Shown: positions 1 through 8,973 of the stretch, piece by piece | Position numbering within the stretch: position 1 is the stretch's first letter | Layout of the letters: every line of letters begins with the position of its first letter | Source of the DNA: an uncultured eubacterium 1-6 | GTDB taxonomy: Bacteria > Bacillota > Clostridia > Lachnospirales > Lachnospiraceae | Reading direction: 5' to 3' | Assembly (NCBI GenBank): GCA_903789595.1 | Contig: CAIFEZ010000024.1 | Coordinates: 1-54,953 of the forward strand | DNA: 54,953 nucleotides | Notes under the pieces: generated by a model | The model's database searches: none | The model's input: only the letters and a program-made list of their open reading frames with translations | Told to the model about the DNA's origin: nothing | Translations under genes and position numbers: made by a program

Positions 1-70
1 TAAATTCTTGTTTAACGGAGAACAAGGACTCCTCTGGAGTATAAAGATAAAGTGAAAAGGAGTTGATTTT

Positions 71-3000
71 ATGTCAGGTTTTTACACCGAAGCAGACTAT
101 GAAAATACGATCATAGAGCTGTTCGAGAATATAGGCTGGCGGCATGTCTACGGTCCGGATCTGGACCGGGATTATCACGATCCGCTATATGAAGAGGAGT
201 TGGACGATGCAATCCGCCGTGTCAATCCGAATATGCCGGAAAACGCCATTCATGAGGCACTCTTCAAGCTGAAGAACTTTGAAAATGCCGATCTTGTACA
301 GAAGAATGCTGTCTTCATGGATTACATACAGAATGGGGTCGAGGTGCGCTATCTTGTCGGAAGCGAGGAACGCTCCGGCATTGTCTATCTGGTTGACTAC
401 AAAAATCCTGATAACAACTCCTTTGTCATAGCCAATCAGTGGACCTTTATCGAGAACAGCAACAAGCGCCCGGACGTCCTTCTCTTTCTGAACGGTTTGC
501 CAGTTGTACTGATGGAGCTCAAATCTCCTTCACGGGAGGAGACTGGCGCATCAGAAGCTTATACACAGATCCGCAACTATATGCATGAGATCCCATCCAT
601 GTTCATTTATAACTGCATCTGTGTCATGAGCGACCATCTGACGAGCAAGGCTGGAACGATCACTTCCGGCGAAGACCGGTTCATGGAGTGGAAAACGAAG
701 GACGGGAGCTATGAGAACACGCAGTACGCGCAGTTTGATACGTTCTTCGAGGGCATGTTCCAAAAGGAACGGCTGCTTGATATCATCAAGAATTTCATCT
801 GCTTCTCCAACGAGGGGTTGAAGCAGTTCAAGATTCTCGCCGGATATCACCAGTATTTCGCAGTTCGCAAGGCTATTGAATCCACAAAGAAAGGCATGGC
901 AACTGACGGTAGAGGCGGTGTGTTCTGGCATACACAAGGCAGTGGCAAATCCTTGTCGATGGTGTTCTATGCTCATTTGCTGCAGGAGGCACTGGACTCG
1001 CCGACCATCGTTGTCATCACTGACCGTAATGATCTAGATGATCAGCTTTATGGACAGTTTGCCAAGTGCAAGGATTTTCTGAGGCAGGACCCGATTCATG
1101 CGCAAAGCCGGCAGAATCTGAAAGAACTGCTCGACGGCAGGAAAGCGAACGGCATCATCTTCACCACGATGCAGAAATTTGAAGAATCCCATGAGCCGCT
1201 TTCCGAGCGGCATAACATCATCGTCATGGCAGACGAGGCACACCGTGGGCAGTATGGTTTAAAGGAGAAGATAGACTCCAGGACCGGTGAAATCAAAATA
1301 GGAACCGCTCGGGTAATCCGTAACAGTTTGCCGCATGCAACTTACATCGGGTTCACAGGAACGCCGATTGCCCTCAAGGACAGAAACACGCGTGAGGTTT
1401 TCGGTGATTATATCGACATCTATGATATGACGCAAGCAGTGGAGGACGGCGCAACTCGCCCGGTCTACTATGAAAGTCGTGTAATCAAATTAAAGCTTGA
1501 CGAAAATACACTTGCCTTGATTGATAAAGAATATGACATCATGGCAGAGAACGCCGATCCGGATGTCATCGAGCGAAGTAAGAAAGAACTCGGCCAGATG
1601 GAGGCCATTCTCGGGAATGATAAGACCATCGAATCTCTCGTAAATGACATCCTTGATCATTACGAGAATTACCGTGAGAACCTGCTGACCGGCAAAGCAA
1701 TGATTGTCGCTTATTCACGCCCGATTGCTATGAAGATTTACAAACGGATTCTGGAGCTGCGTCCGGCATGGACGGACAAGGTCAAAGTTGTGATGACGAG
1801 CTCCAACAAAGATCCGGAAGAATGGGCACAAGTCATCGGCAATAAGCGGCACAAAGATGAGCTCGCCGCAGAGTTCAAGGATAACAGCAGCCCTTTCAAA
1901 ATTGCCATCGTTGTAGATATGTGGCTGACAGGATTTGACGTGCCTTCGCTTGCCACAATGTATATCTACAAGCCGATGAAGGGCTATAACCTGATGCAGG
2001 CCATTGCTCGCGTGAACCGAGTCTTTCAGGACAAGGAAGGCGGCCTGATTGTCGACTACGTCGGGATTGCTTCGGCTCTGAAGGAAGCAATGAACGATTA
2101 CACGGCGCGTGACCGTAAGAACTACGGGGACACCGATGTCGCGAAAGTAGCATATCCGAAATTCCAGGAAAAGTTGTCTGTATGCCGCGATCTGTTCTAC
2201 GGTTTCGATTATTCGGATTTCTTGCACGGTAGCAATTTTGCACGTTCTAAGGCTATCAGTGGCGCAGTGAACTTTATCGTTGCCGTTGATAAAGAAGATG
2301 ACCGGGATACATTCCTGAAGGAATCCCTAATGCTGAAACAAGCACTTTCCCTCTGCTCTTCTCTTGCAAGAGAGGATGAACGACTTGAAGCAGCATTCTT
2401 CGAATCTGTCCGCGTACTGGTGAACAGGCTTACAAATCAAGGTGAAGGAAAGAAAATATCCTTGCCAGAAATGAACGCCCGTATCAATAATCTCTTGAAG
2501 GCGAGTATCCACAGCGACGGCGTAATCAACCTGTTTCAGGATGTGAACGGTGAGTTTTCTCTCTTTGATACAAAGTTCCTTGAAGAAGTCGCAAACATGA
2601 AGGAGAAGAATCTCGCCGTTGAACTTTTGAAGAAGCTGATTGCGGAACAGGTCGTCATATTCAAACGTACGAATGTCGTCAAGTCTGAGAAGTTCAGTGA
2701 GATCATGCAGCAGGCGATGAACCGCTACTTGAACGGGATGCTGACGAACGAGCAGGTTATTGAGGAACTCCTGAATCTAGCAAAGCAAATACAGGCGGCG
2801 CAGAAAGAAGGCGAACAGCTTGGACTGACCGCGGACGAACTAGCTTTCTATGATGCCCTTACTAAACCGCAGGCAATCAAAGATTTCTACGAAAATGAGG
2901 AACTCATAGCTATCACGAAAGAGCTGGCAGATACTCTCCGAAAGAACCGCACCATCGACTGGCAGAAGCGAGATTCCGCCCGTGCCAAAATGCGTATGCT

Positions 3001-3205
3001 AATCAAACGACTTCTGAGGAAGCACAAGTACCCGCCGGAAGGCATGGATGACGCTGTCCAGACAGTGATGACACAGTGCGAGCTCTGGGCAGACAATAAC
3101 GACATGGAAGACCGCGTAACGTCTTATTCAAACCGGTTGAATCAATATGTGAATGAGACTGATAGCTATGTAGCAGAGCAAAAGTCGGGATATGACAAAC
3201 AATAA
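71..3205 (+). CDS. hsdR: Type I restriction enzyme R subunit (HsdR)
   Basis: This is the ATP-dependent translocase and nuclease subunit of a type I restriction-modification complex, which cuts DNA lacking the host methylation mark. The 1044-residue length is normal for the family. An N-terminal PD-(D/E)xK nuclease is visible with D135 and E149-x-K151. A superfamily 2 helicase follows, with Walker A TQGSGKS around 288-294, DEAH at 388-391 and a GFTGTP motif III. The start ATG has an AAAAGGAG ribosome-binding site 7-8 bases upstream. The gene ends 12 bases before the DUF262 gene, so the two are probably co-transcribed. Its matching hsdM and hsdS may lie upstream of the window, because the M and S genes downstream resemble partners of the second, different HsdR at 10584. 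That pairing is inference; the family call is firm. Confidence 0.95.
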   Translation: MSGFYTEADYENTIIELFENIGWRHVYGPDLDRDYHDPLYEEELDDAIRRVNPNMPENAIHEALFKLKNFENADLVQKNAVFMDYIQNGVEVRYLVGSEERSGIVYLVDYKNPDNNSFVIANQWTFIENSNKRPDVLLFLNGLPVVLMELKSPSREETGASEAYTQIRNYMHEIPSMFIYNCICVMSDHLTSKAGTITSGEDRFMEWKTKDGSYENTQYAQFDTFFEGMFQKERLLDIIKNFICFSNEGLKQFKILAGYHQYFAVRKAIESTKKGMATDGRGGVFWHTQGSGKSLSMVFYAHLLQEALDSPTIVVITDRNDLDDQLYGQFAKCKDFLRQDPIHAQSRQNLKELLDGRKANGIIFTTMQKFEESHEPLSERHNIIVMADEAHRGQYGLKEKIDSRTGEIKIGTARVIRNSLPHATYIGFTGTPIALKDRNTREVFGDYIDIYDMTQAVEDGATRPVYYESRVIKLKLDENTLALIDKEYDIMAENADPDVIERSKKELGQMEAILGNDKTIESLVNDILDHYENYRENLLTGKAMIVAYSRPIAMKIYKRILELRPAWTDKVKVVMTSSNKDPEEWAQVIGNKRHKDELAAEFKDNSSPFKIAIVVDMWLTGFDVPSLATMYIYKPMKGYNLMQAIARVNRVFQDKEGGLIVDYVGIASALKEAMNDYTARDRKNYGDTDVAKVAYPKFQEKLSVCRDLFYGFDYSDFLHGSNFARSKAISGAVNFIVAVDKEDDRDTFLKESLMLKQALSLCSSLAREDERLEAAFFESVRVLVNRLTNQGEGKKISLPEMNARINNLLKASIHSDGVINLFQDVNGEFSLFDTKFLEEVANMKEKNLAVELLKKLIAEQVVIFKRTNVVKSEKFSEIMQQAMNRYLNGMLTNEQVIEELLNLAKQIQAAQKEGEQLGLTADELAFYDALTKPQAIKDFYENEELIAITKELADTLRKNRTIDWQKRDSARAKMRMLIKRLLRKHKYPPEGMDDAVQTVMTQCELWADNNDMEDRVTSYSNRLNQYVNETDSYVAEQKSGYDKQ

Positions 3206-3217
3206 AGAAAGGTAAAT

Positions 3218-5290
3218 ATGGACGCAACGAAGGGAAATATCTACACGATTTTAAATGGCAACAAACAATTTCTTATTCCTGTTTATCAGCGATATTACAG
3301 TTGGGAGGTTAGTCAGTGTGAGCGCTTATGGAATGACATCGTTGATATGCAGAAAAAAGGTAAAGAAGGCCATTTTGTAGGCTCAATTGTAAATATTGCA
3401 GAGCAAGCTATGCCTACTGGAGTTCAGAAATATATGATTATTGACGGTCAGCAGAGAATCACCACTATGACCCTTTTGCTTATTGCTCTCCGCGATTATG
3501 CTCTTGCACATACTGATGACAAGACCATCAACGCAAATCGGATCGATAATATGCTGCTCAAGAACGAATACGAGGAAGACAATGAACGGTACAAGTTACT
3601 CTTGACGGAAACTGATCGGGATATTCTGATTGACCTTGTAGAAAAAAAGCCGATTTCAACTGATGTCACATCAAGACTTTTAACAAATTATAAGTTCTTT
3701 GAAGACCAGATTGAAAAGAAAGAACTCCTTCCTGCTGAGATATATGAATCTGTTGGGAAATTACAGATCGTAAACATTACTCTTGATCGAACAAAGGATG
3801 ACGCACAAGCAATATTTGAAAGCTTGAACTCAACTGGTAAAGAATTGTCTGAATCCGATTTGATTCGAAATTACGTTTTGATGGGATTGGAGCCCAAAGA
3901 GCAAAAGTCTGTTTATGAACATTATTGGAGACCGATGGAGCTTCTCTTTGAATATGAGAAGCAAGATCAGGTAATGGATCGATTCTTCCGGGACTATCTG
4001 ACTATGAAACTTGGCAGAATCCCAAAGCAAGACCATGTATACGAAGAATTCAAGGCATATCATCTGAACTGCGAATTTTCAACTATTGAAGAACTGTGTC
4101 AAGATCTTCTTGCATATTCAAAATACTATACCGACATGGTCTTCCGCCGTAGCAGCAACAAAACTTTGAAAACGCTTTATTCAGATATTAGTGAACTTCG
4201 AATGGAGGTTGCTTACCCATTTTTGCTTAAAGTGCATAATGATCAAGCTGAAGGAATCATCACGGAAGACCAACTTGCAGAGATCCTTGAAATGTGTATC
4301 AGTTACGTATTCAGAAGGAATATCTGCGAGATTCCAACGAACTCTTTGAATAAGACCTTTGCGACTATGAAAAATGAGATAAGGCTGGATGATTACATGA
4401 ATTCCATCAAGGCGTTTTTCATTCTTCGTGACGATTATAAAGTGTTTCCTGATGATGAAAGATTTGCCGCCGCTTTTAAGACTAGAGATGTTTATCATAT
4501 GCGCCAGCGGAATTACCTGCTCAGCCATCTGGAAAATTATGAAAATAAATCTCCGATCATCATTGAGAATTACACGATAGAACATATCATGCCTCAAAAT
4601 CCGAAGCTGGATGATGATTGGAAGCACAACCTTGGACCGAACTGGAAAGAAGTGCAGAAGAAGTATCTTCACACAATCGGGAATTTGACTCTCACAGCAT
4701 ACAATTCTGAAATGAGCGATAATCCGTTCATGGAGAAAATGGATATGGAAGGTGGCTTTAAAGAAAGTGCACTCAGGCTGAATTCCTATGTCGTGAAGCA
4801 AACCACATGGAATGAATCTACCATTGAGGAGAGAGCTTCAATACTTGCTGAAAGAGCCAAAAAGATATGGGCTTATCCACAATTAACACCAGCAGAACTT
4901 GCTCCATATCAGGTTGAAGAGAAGCCTGTTCAGAAATATGGCCTTGAAACCTACGGTATAAATGTTTTCACAAAGACTTTGTTCGAAATGCTCGACAAGC
5001 GCATTATAAATCTTTCGCCGGATGTGAAACGCGAATTCAAGAAGCTTTACATTGCATATAAGCTGGATACTAATTTTGTTGATGTTGTAGTACAAAAGCA
5101 GCGACTCAGGATTTCTCTGAATATGAAGTTCTCGGAAATTTACGATCCAAACAATATGTGCCGTGATATTACGGGGCTTGGACGCTGGGGAAACGGCGAT
5201 GTAGAACTTTACTTTGAACATACATCTGACATTGACAAAGTAATGGAACTTGTGGAACAGTCCTACCGTTTGCAGGCAGATGAGGATTAA
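3218..5290 (+). CDS. DUF262 / DUF1524 (HNH) / DUF5655 nuclease, GmrSD-like
   Basis: The 690-residue protein is a predicted modification-dependent or defence-associated nuclease. Its N-terminal DUF262 domain (about 10-240) shows the QRYYSW segment and the DGQQR nucleotide-handling motif at 76-80. The central part holds the HNH-type DUF1524 signature: an IEHI motif with His456, followed by GNLTL near 488. The last ~110 residues (about 577-690) match the DUF5655 layout often found at the end of such proteins. GmrSD and BrxU proteins of this architecture restrict glucosylated or otherwise modified phage DNA. Here the gene sits between hsdR and hsdM, so it may widen the protection given by the type I system. 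Codon use is more AT-rich than in the flanking hsdR genes, which hints at separate acquisition. Family assignment is strong; the substrate is unknown. Confidence 0.88.
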   Translation: MDATKGNIYTILNGNKQFLIPVYQRYYSWEVSQCERLWNDIVDMQKKGKEGHFVGSIVNIAEQAMPTGVQKYMIIDGQQRITTMTLLLIALRDYALAHTDDKTINANRIDNMLLKNEYEEDNERYKLLLTETDRDILIDLVEKKPISTDVTSRLLTNYKFFEDQIEKKELLPAEIYESVGKLQIVNITLDRTKDDAQAIFESLNSTGKELSESDLIRNYVLMGLEPKEQKSVYEHYWRPMELLFEYEKQDQVMDRFFRDYLTMKLGRIPKQDHVYEEFKAYHLNCEFSTIEELCQDLLAYSKYYTDMVFRRSSNKTLKTLYSDISELRMEVAYPFLLKVHNDQAEGIITEDQLAEILEMCISYVFRRNICEIPTNSLNKTFATMKNEIRLDDYMNSIKAFFILRDDYKVFPDDERFAAAFKTRDVYHMRQRNYLLSHLENYENKSPIIIENYTIEHIMPQNPKLDDDWKHNLGPNWKEVQKKYLHTIGNLTLTAYNSEMSDNPFMEKMDMEGGFKESALRLNSYVVKQTTWNESTIEERASILAERAKKIWAYPQLTPAELAPYQVEEKPVQKYGLETYGINVFTKTLFEMLDKRIINLSPDVKREFKKLYIAYKLDTNFVDVVVQKQRLRISLNMKFSEIYDPNNMCRDITGLGRWGNGDVELYFEHTSDIDKVMELVEQSYRLQADED

Positions 5291-5342
5291 CCTTTTAACG
5301 ATAGCCATACAATTTAACGATTACAGAGAGGGGGTGTCGCTT

Positions 5343-6407
5343 TTGACTACAGCTCATGAAAACGTACATCAGCGCTGGGCCGTAAGTGCGCCCTTTTCTG
5401 CTGCGCAAAAACAAAGAAAAGCCCGGAAATCAAGCGGCTTCCGGGCTATAAGCACATGTGGGCATTGTATCAAAGATAGAGTCTTAATAGATCCCGCCTG
5501 CGGCACCTCGGGTTTCCTTGTCGCTGTTGGTGAGTATGAAAAAGAACATCATAAAGAGGAAATCTTTTTTGACAGGGCGAAGAAAGACCATTACATGAAT
5601 CACATGTTTCATGGCTATGATATGGACCGGACGATGCTTCGTATCGGCGCCATGAATATGATGACGCATGGTATTGACAACCCATATATCGAATATCGAG
5701 ACAGCCTGTCCGACCAGAATCCAGACCGGAACAAATATACACTGATTCTGGCCAATCCACCGTTTAAGGGGAGCCTTGATTATGACATTGTTTCGACAGA
5801 CTTGCTCCAGCTTTGCAAGACAAAGAAGACAGAATTACTCTTTGTGGATCTGTTCATTCAAATGCTGAAAGTCGGAGGCCGGTGCGCATGCATCGTTCCG
5901 GATGGGGTTCTTTTTGGATCTTCGAAAGCGCATCAGGCAATCCGCAGGGAACTCATTGAAAATCAGAGACTGGAGGCGGTGATCTCTATGCCCTCCGGTG
6001 TATTCAAGCCATATGCAGGCGTATCTACCGGAATTCTGATATTTACGAAAACAAATCATGGCGGTACCGATAGCGTCTGGTTCTACGATATGAAGGCAGA
6101 CGGATTCAGCCTGGATGACAAAAGGACGCCGACAGAAGAAAACGATATTCCGGATATTATAGAGCGTTTTAAGCACAGGGATCAGGAGATGAACCGTGAG
6201 CGTACGGAACAGTCTTTCATGGTGCCAAAGCAGGAAATCGTTGATAATGGATACGATCTTTCCATTAACAAGTACAAGAAAGTAGAATATAAACCTGTGG
6301 AATATCCGCCGACAAGCGAGATTCTGGCCAGTATCCGCAGCCTGGAAACTGAAATTACAAACGATCTGAATGATCTCGAAAAGATGCTCGCTGATGCGGG
6401 AAATTGA
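5343..6407 (+). CDS. hsdM: Type I DNA methyltransferase HsdM, N-terminally truncated
   Basis: From about residue 48 onward this is a normal N6-adenine methyltransferase. Motif I DPACGTSGF starts at residue 50 and motif IV NPPF is at 138-141, followed by the usual HsdM C-terminal region. The N-terminal helical domain and first strand of the fold (roughly 150 residues in full-length relatives) are missing. They are replaced by about 47 residues of unrelated, basic sequence. The TTG start is chosen because AGAGAGGGGG lies 8 bases upstream and the encoded MTTA resembles the usual HsdM start. An ATG at 5250 is also in frame but lies inside the upstream gene. The replaced stretch contains a terminator-type hairpin that points the other way. 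The protein is probably inactive or needs a partner for its missing domain; that is inference. It overlaps the start region of hsdS. Confidence 0.85.
   Translation: MTTAHENVHQRWAVSAPFSAAQKQRKARKSSGFRAISTCGHCIKDRVLIDPACGTSGFLVAVGEYEKEHHKEEIFFDRAKKDHYMNHMFHGYDMDRTMLRIGAMNMMTHGIDNPYIEYRDSLSDQNPDRNKYTLILANPPFKGSLDYDIVSTDLLQLCKTKKTELLFVDLFIQMLKVGGRCACIVPDGVLFGSSKAHQAIRRELIENQRLEAVISMPSGVFKPYAGVSTGILIFTKTNHGGTDSVWFYDMKADGFSLDDKRTPTEENDIPDIIERFKHRDQEMNRERTEQSFMVPKQEIVDNGYDLSINKYKKVEYKPVEYPPTSEILASIRSLETEITNDLNDLEKMLADAGN
5427..5454 (-). terminator. Terminator-like hairpin on the minus strand inside hsdM'
   Basis: The inverted repeat AGCCCGGAA ... CTTCCGGGCT is followed, on the minus strand only, by TTTTCTTTGTTTTTG. 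That is the form of a rho-independent terminator for leftward transcription. No leftward gene exists here, so this looks like a fragment of foreign DNA fused in place of the 5' part of hsdM. Confidence 0.6.
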
Positions 6408-6424
6408 TGTTTGTGGGGATTATG

Positions 6425-7537
6425 ATGGAATATATAGCGCTTAATGATGTTTGCAAGATTAATATGGGGCAATCTCCAGAATCAAGCAGTTACAATGATA
6501 TAGGCGATGGGATTCCTTTTTTTCAAGGTAACGCAGATTTCGGAGAAAGGTATCCGGTTACGAGAGTGTGGTGTAATGCACCAACAAGGATTGCAAATGC
6601 AGGCGACATTCTGATATCGGTTAGAGCGCCGATAGGCGCCCTAAACTTTGTGCGGGAACAATGTTGCATAGGACGTGGCTTGGCTGCACTAACACCAGAT
6701 CAAACAAAAATCTCATCTGAGTTTGTATACTGGCTTTTGAAGGGAAAGAATGCAGAGCTTAACAGTAAGGGAACTGGAAGCACATTCAAGGCGATAAGTC
6801 GTAAGGTGCTTGAAGAGACGTTGGTTCCTAATGTGAGCTTTGAACAGCAACGTGCTTGTGCGATGAATCTGGAAAAGGTAAATTCAATTATTCAGTTGCG
6901 CAAGCAAGAGCTTAAAAATCTGGACACCCTCATGAAAGCCCGATTTATCGAGATGTTTGGAAATGAGCAGAGGAAGGTGAAAATGAGAGAGATCTGCTCG
7001 ATTATTACAGATGGGACGCATCAACCGCCAAAGTTTGTGGACGAGGGTATACCATTTATTTTTGTTTCTAATATCACTGGGAATGAGGTTACATATGATG
7101 CTGAAAAGTTTATTGATGAGAAAACTTACGATGAACTGATCAAGAGAACCCCACTTGAGATTGGAGATGTGATTCTATCGACAGTGGGTTCATATGGGCA
7201 TCCAGCGGTAGTAAAAAGCGACAGAAAATTTTTGTTTCAGAGGCATATTGCTTACCTTAAACCGAAGAGAGATGTCGTAAACAGCGAATACCTGCATAGT
7301 GCAATTCTTTCGGCAGGTGTCCAGCGACAGATAGATGAAGGTGTAAAAGGAATTGCGCAGAAAACACTGAACTTATCAGCGATAAAGGAATTGTCAATTC
7401 CACTTCCGTCTATGAGAGCACAAGAAGAATTTGTAATCTTTAAAGCTCAGGTCGACAAATCAAAAGTTGCCGTTCAGAAGTCACTAGATGAGACGCAGGT
7501 TTTATTTGATGCTTTAATGCAGAAATATTTCGGGTAA
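6425..7537 (+). CDS. hsdS: Type I specificity subunit HsdS, two target-recognition domains
   Basis: HsdS chooses the bipartite DNA target of the type I complex. The 370-residue protein has the standard plan: a first recognition domain (about 1-150), a conserved helical spacer with the sequence LKNLDTLMKARFIEMFG around 160-178, a second recognition domain, and a conserved C-terminal helix ending in LMQKYFG. I place the start at ATG 6425, where MEYIALNDV resembles other family starts and GTGGGG lies 7 bases upstream. An ATG at 6407 overlapping the hsdM stop is a possible coupled start. The spacer and C-terminal helix recur in the second hsdS half at 8974-9594, in the same orientation, with a different domain between them. 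The gene probably shares a transcript with hsdM'. Confidence 0.92.
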   Translation: MEYIALNDVCKINMGQSPESSSYNDIGDGIPFFQGNADFGERYPVTRVWCNAPTRIANAGDILISVRAPIGALNFVREQCCIGRGLAALTPDQTKISSEFVYWLLKGKNAELNSKGTGSTFKAISRKVLEETLVPNVSFEQQRACAMNLEKVNSIIQLRKQELKNLDTLMKARFIEMFGNEQRKVKMREICSIITDGTHQPPKFVDEGIPFIFVSNITGNEVTYDAEKFIDEKTYDELIKRTPLEIGDVILSTVGSYGHPAVVKSDRKFLFQRHIAYLKPKRDVVNSEYLHSAILSAGVQRQIDEGVKGIAQKTLNLSAIKELSIPLPSMRAQEEFVIFKAQVDKSKVAVQKSLDETQVLFDALMQKYFG

Positions 7538-7580
7538 AATAAAGGTATCAGTGGATTTGAGGTGAATTGGCCGGTGATTT

Positions 7581-7600
7581 GCCTCCTTGATGAAGGAGGT
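7581..7600 (+). promoter_or_regulatory. Hairpin covering the recombinase ribosome-binding site
   Basis: GCCTCCTT at 7581-7588 can pair with AAGGAGGT at 7593-7600 (one G-U pair), leaving a four-base GATG loop. The 3' arm is exactly the Shine-Dalgarno sequence of the recombinase gene that starts 8 bases further on. The pairing would hide the ribosome-binding site and keep recombinase translation low. No T-run follows, so it is not a standard terminator. Confidence 0.6.
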
Positions 7601-7608
7601 ATATCAAA

Positions 7609-8577
7609 GTGGAAGAGAAAATCGTAAGGATCGTCAACGAGATGGCGGAGGTGCTGAATGCATCTCAATTGAGAAAGCTGCAGGAGGTGCTTTTGAAAGA
7701 ACTGTGCCAAGAAAGCCGAATGGGAAAAGCAACGACTAATGAAGAGTATCTTCAGATGTTTCTCAATGCCAAGAAGATCGAAGGATGCTCTGAGCGGACG
7801 ATACAGTATTACCGAGTTACGGTGGAACGTTTTTTGAAAGTGGTTCAGAAGCACATTCGGAAAGTGACGGCAGAAGAGATACGGCAGTACTTGGTTGAGT
7901 ATCAGTCCGTGAATAATTGCAGCAAAACGACGATGGATAATATCCGTAGAAATTTATCCAGCTTTTTCTTGTGGCTTGAAGAAGAGGACTATATATTAAA
8001 AAGTCCGATGCGTAAGATCCATAAAATAAGAGCACCCAAGATTGTCAAAACGATAATTTCCGATGAGGAGATTGAAAAGCTCAGGGATGCATGCACAGAG
8101 ATACGAGATCTGGCGGTGATAGATTTGCTGTATTCGACAGGTATCCGGGTCGGAGAACTGGTACGGTTAAACAGAAAGGATATCGATTTTAGCGAACGGG
8201 AATGTATCGTCTTCGGTAAAGGCGATAAAGAACGAAAGGTGTATTTTGATGCCAGGACGAAAATCCATCTGCAGCAGTATCTGGAATCCAGAACCGACAG
8301 TAATGAAGCACTGATCGTAGGGGTGAATGCGCCATATGCCAGGCTGAACATCCGGGGAGTAGAGATCCGGCTCCGGGAACTTGGTCGAAAGGCAGATATT
8401 GAGTGTATACATCCACACAAGTTCAGAAGGACCATGGCTACGAGAGCAATTGACAAAGGAATGCCGATTGAACAAGTGCAGAAAATCCTTGGACACTCAC
8501 AGATTGATACTACCATGCAATATGCCATTGTCAGCCAAAATAACGTAAAGGAATCACACAGAAAATATATCGCATGA
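7609..8577 (+). CDS. Tyrosine recombinase (XerC/D type) next to hsdS
   Basis: This is a 322-residue site-specific recombinase that breaks and rejoins DNA through a 3'-phosphotyrosine. A SAM-like core-binding domain lies at about 45-135. The catalytic domain shows Arg180 (in STGIRVGEL), His270 and Arg273 (in HPHKFRR), His296 (in LGHSQ) and the nucleophile Tyr305 (in TTMQYA), so all key residues are present. The start is GTG at 7609, with AAGGAGG 8 bases upstream inside a hairpin. Recombinases in this position in gut Firmicutes and Bacteroidetes rearrange hsdS domains and switch methylation specificity, and that is the likely job here. A deleted second copy lies at 9646-9803 behind the second hsdS half. 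Confidence 0.92.
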   Translation: MEEKIVRIVNEMAEVLNASQLRKLQEVLLKELCQESRMGKATTNEEYLQMFLNAKKIEGCSERTIQYYRVTVERFLKVVQKHIRKVTAEEIRQYLVEYQSVNNCSKTTMDNIRRNLSSFFLWLEEEDYILKSPMRKIHKIRAPKIVKTIISDEEIEKLRDACTEIRDLAVIDLLYSTGIRVGELVRLNRKDIDFSERECIVFGKGDKERKVYFDARTKIHLQQYLESRTDSNEALIVGVNAPYARLNIRGVEIRLRELGRKADIECIHPHKFRRTMATRAIDKGMPIEQVQKILGHSQIDTTMQYAIVSQNNVKESHRKYIA

Positions 8578-8594
8578 TGTTTTTAGAAGAGGTG

Positions 8595-8867
8595 ATGTAT
8601 ATGATGTATCCGTATATGACATTTAGTGATGATACAGAAGTGACTCATTCACCATTAAGAGATAATGGAACGGTGAATGTCTATATTGAGACACCAACCG
8701 ATACGGGGTTTAAGAGCCTTACATGTACATTACCGGAATATGCATGGGATAATAATGGTTACAGTGAAGACGAATTAAAGCATTGGAAAGAATATGTGCA
8801 AAATAATGTACATATTATCATGGAACTGGCCAGAGACGGAGGCTTTGCCAATGCCTCAGCTGATTAA
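8595..8867 (+). CDS. Small hypothetical protein preceding a DUF4160 fragment
   Basis: This acidic protein of about 90 residues has no motif I recognise. The recombinase stop overlaps an upstream in-frame ATG (8574). The start at 8595 or 8601 is preferred because GAAGAGGTG lies just before it. The C-terminal 17 bases overlap the DUF4160-type ORF that starts at 8851, so the two are translationally coupled. Small partner proteins are commonly encoded directly before DUF4160 proteins, sometimes proposed as toxin-antitoxin-like pairs. A function cannot be given from sequence alone. The pair is embedded between the two hsdS-recombinase units. Confidence 0.55.
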   Translation: MYMMYPYMTFSDDTEVTHSPLRDNGTVNVYIETPTDTGFKSLTCTLPEYAWDNNGYSEDELKHWKEYVQNNVHIIMELARDGGFANASAD

Positions 8868-8973
8868 AATAGGTCCGTATATTGTTTATTTCTGGTCGAA
8901 CGAAGGCTATCCACAAGAACCAGTACATGTGCACGTTAGAGAAGGAAAGCCATCCGCAACTTCGTTCTTGTAA
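8851..8973 (+). pseudogene. DUF4160-type ORF, cut off at the hsdS repeat
   Basis: The 40 codons begin MPQLIKIGPYIVYFWSNEGY and continue with HVHVREGKPSAT, the typical N-terminal half of DUF4160 proteins (normally about 80-100 residues). The frame stops at TAA 8971-8973. The very next codon begins the hsdS-like sequence ARFVEMFG in the same reading frame. The break coincides with the short sequence shared by both hsdS copies. The gene was therefore probably truncated when the second hsdS half was joined here. Confidence 0.65.

Noticed and set aside
7561-7608. Terminator between hsdS and the recombinase
   Set aside because: The hairpin is not followed by a T-run, and its 3' arm is the ribosome-binding site.
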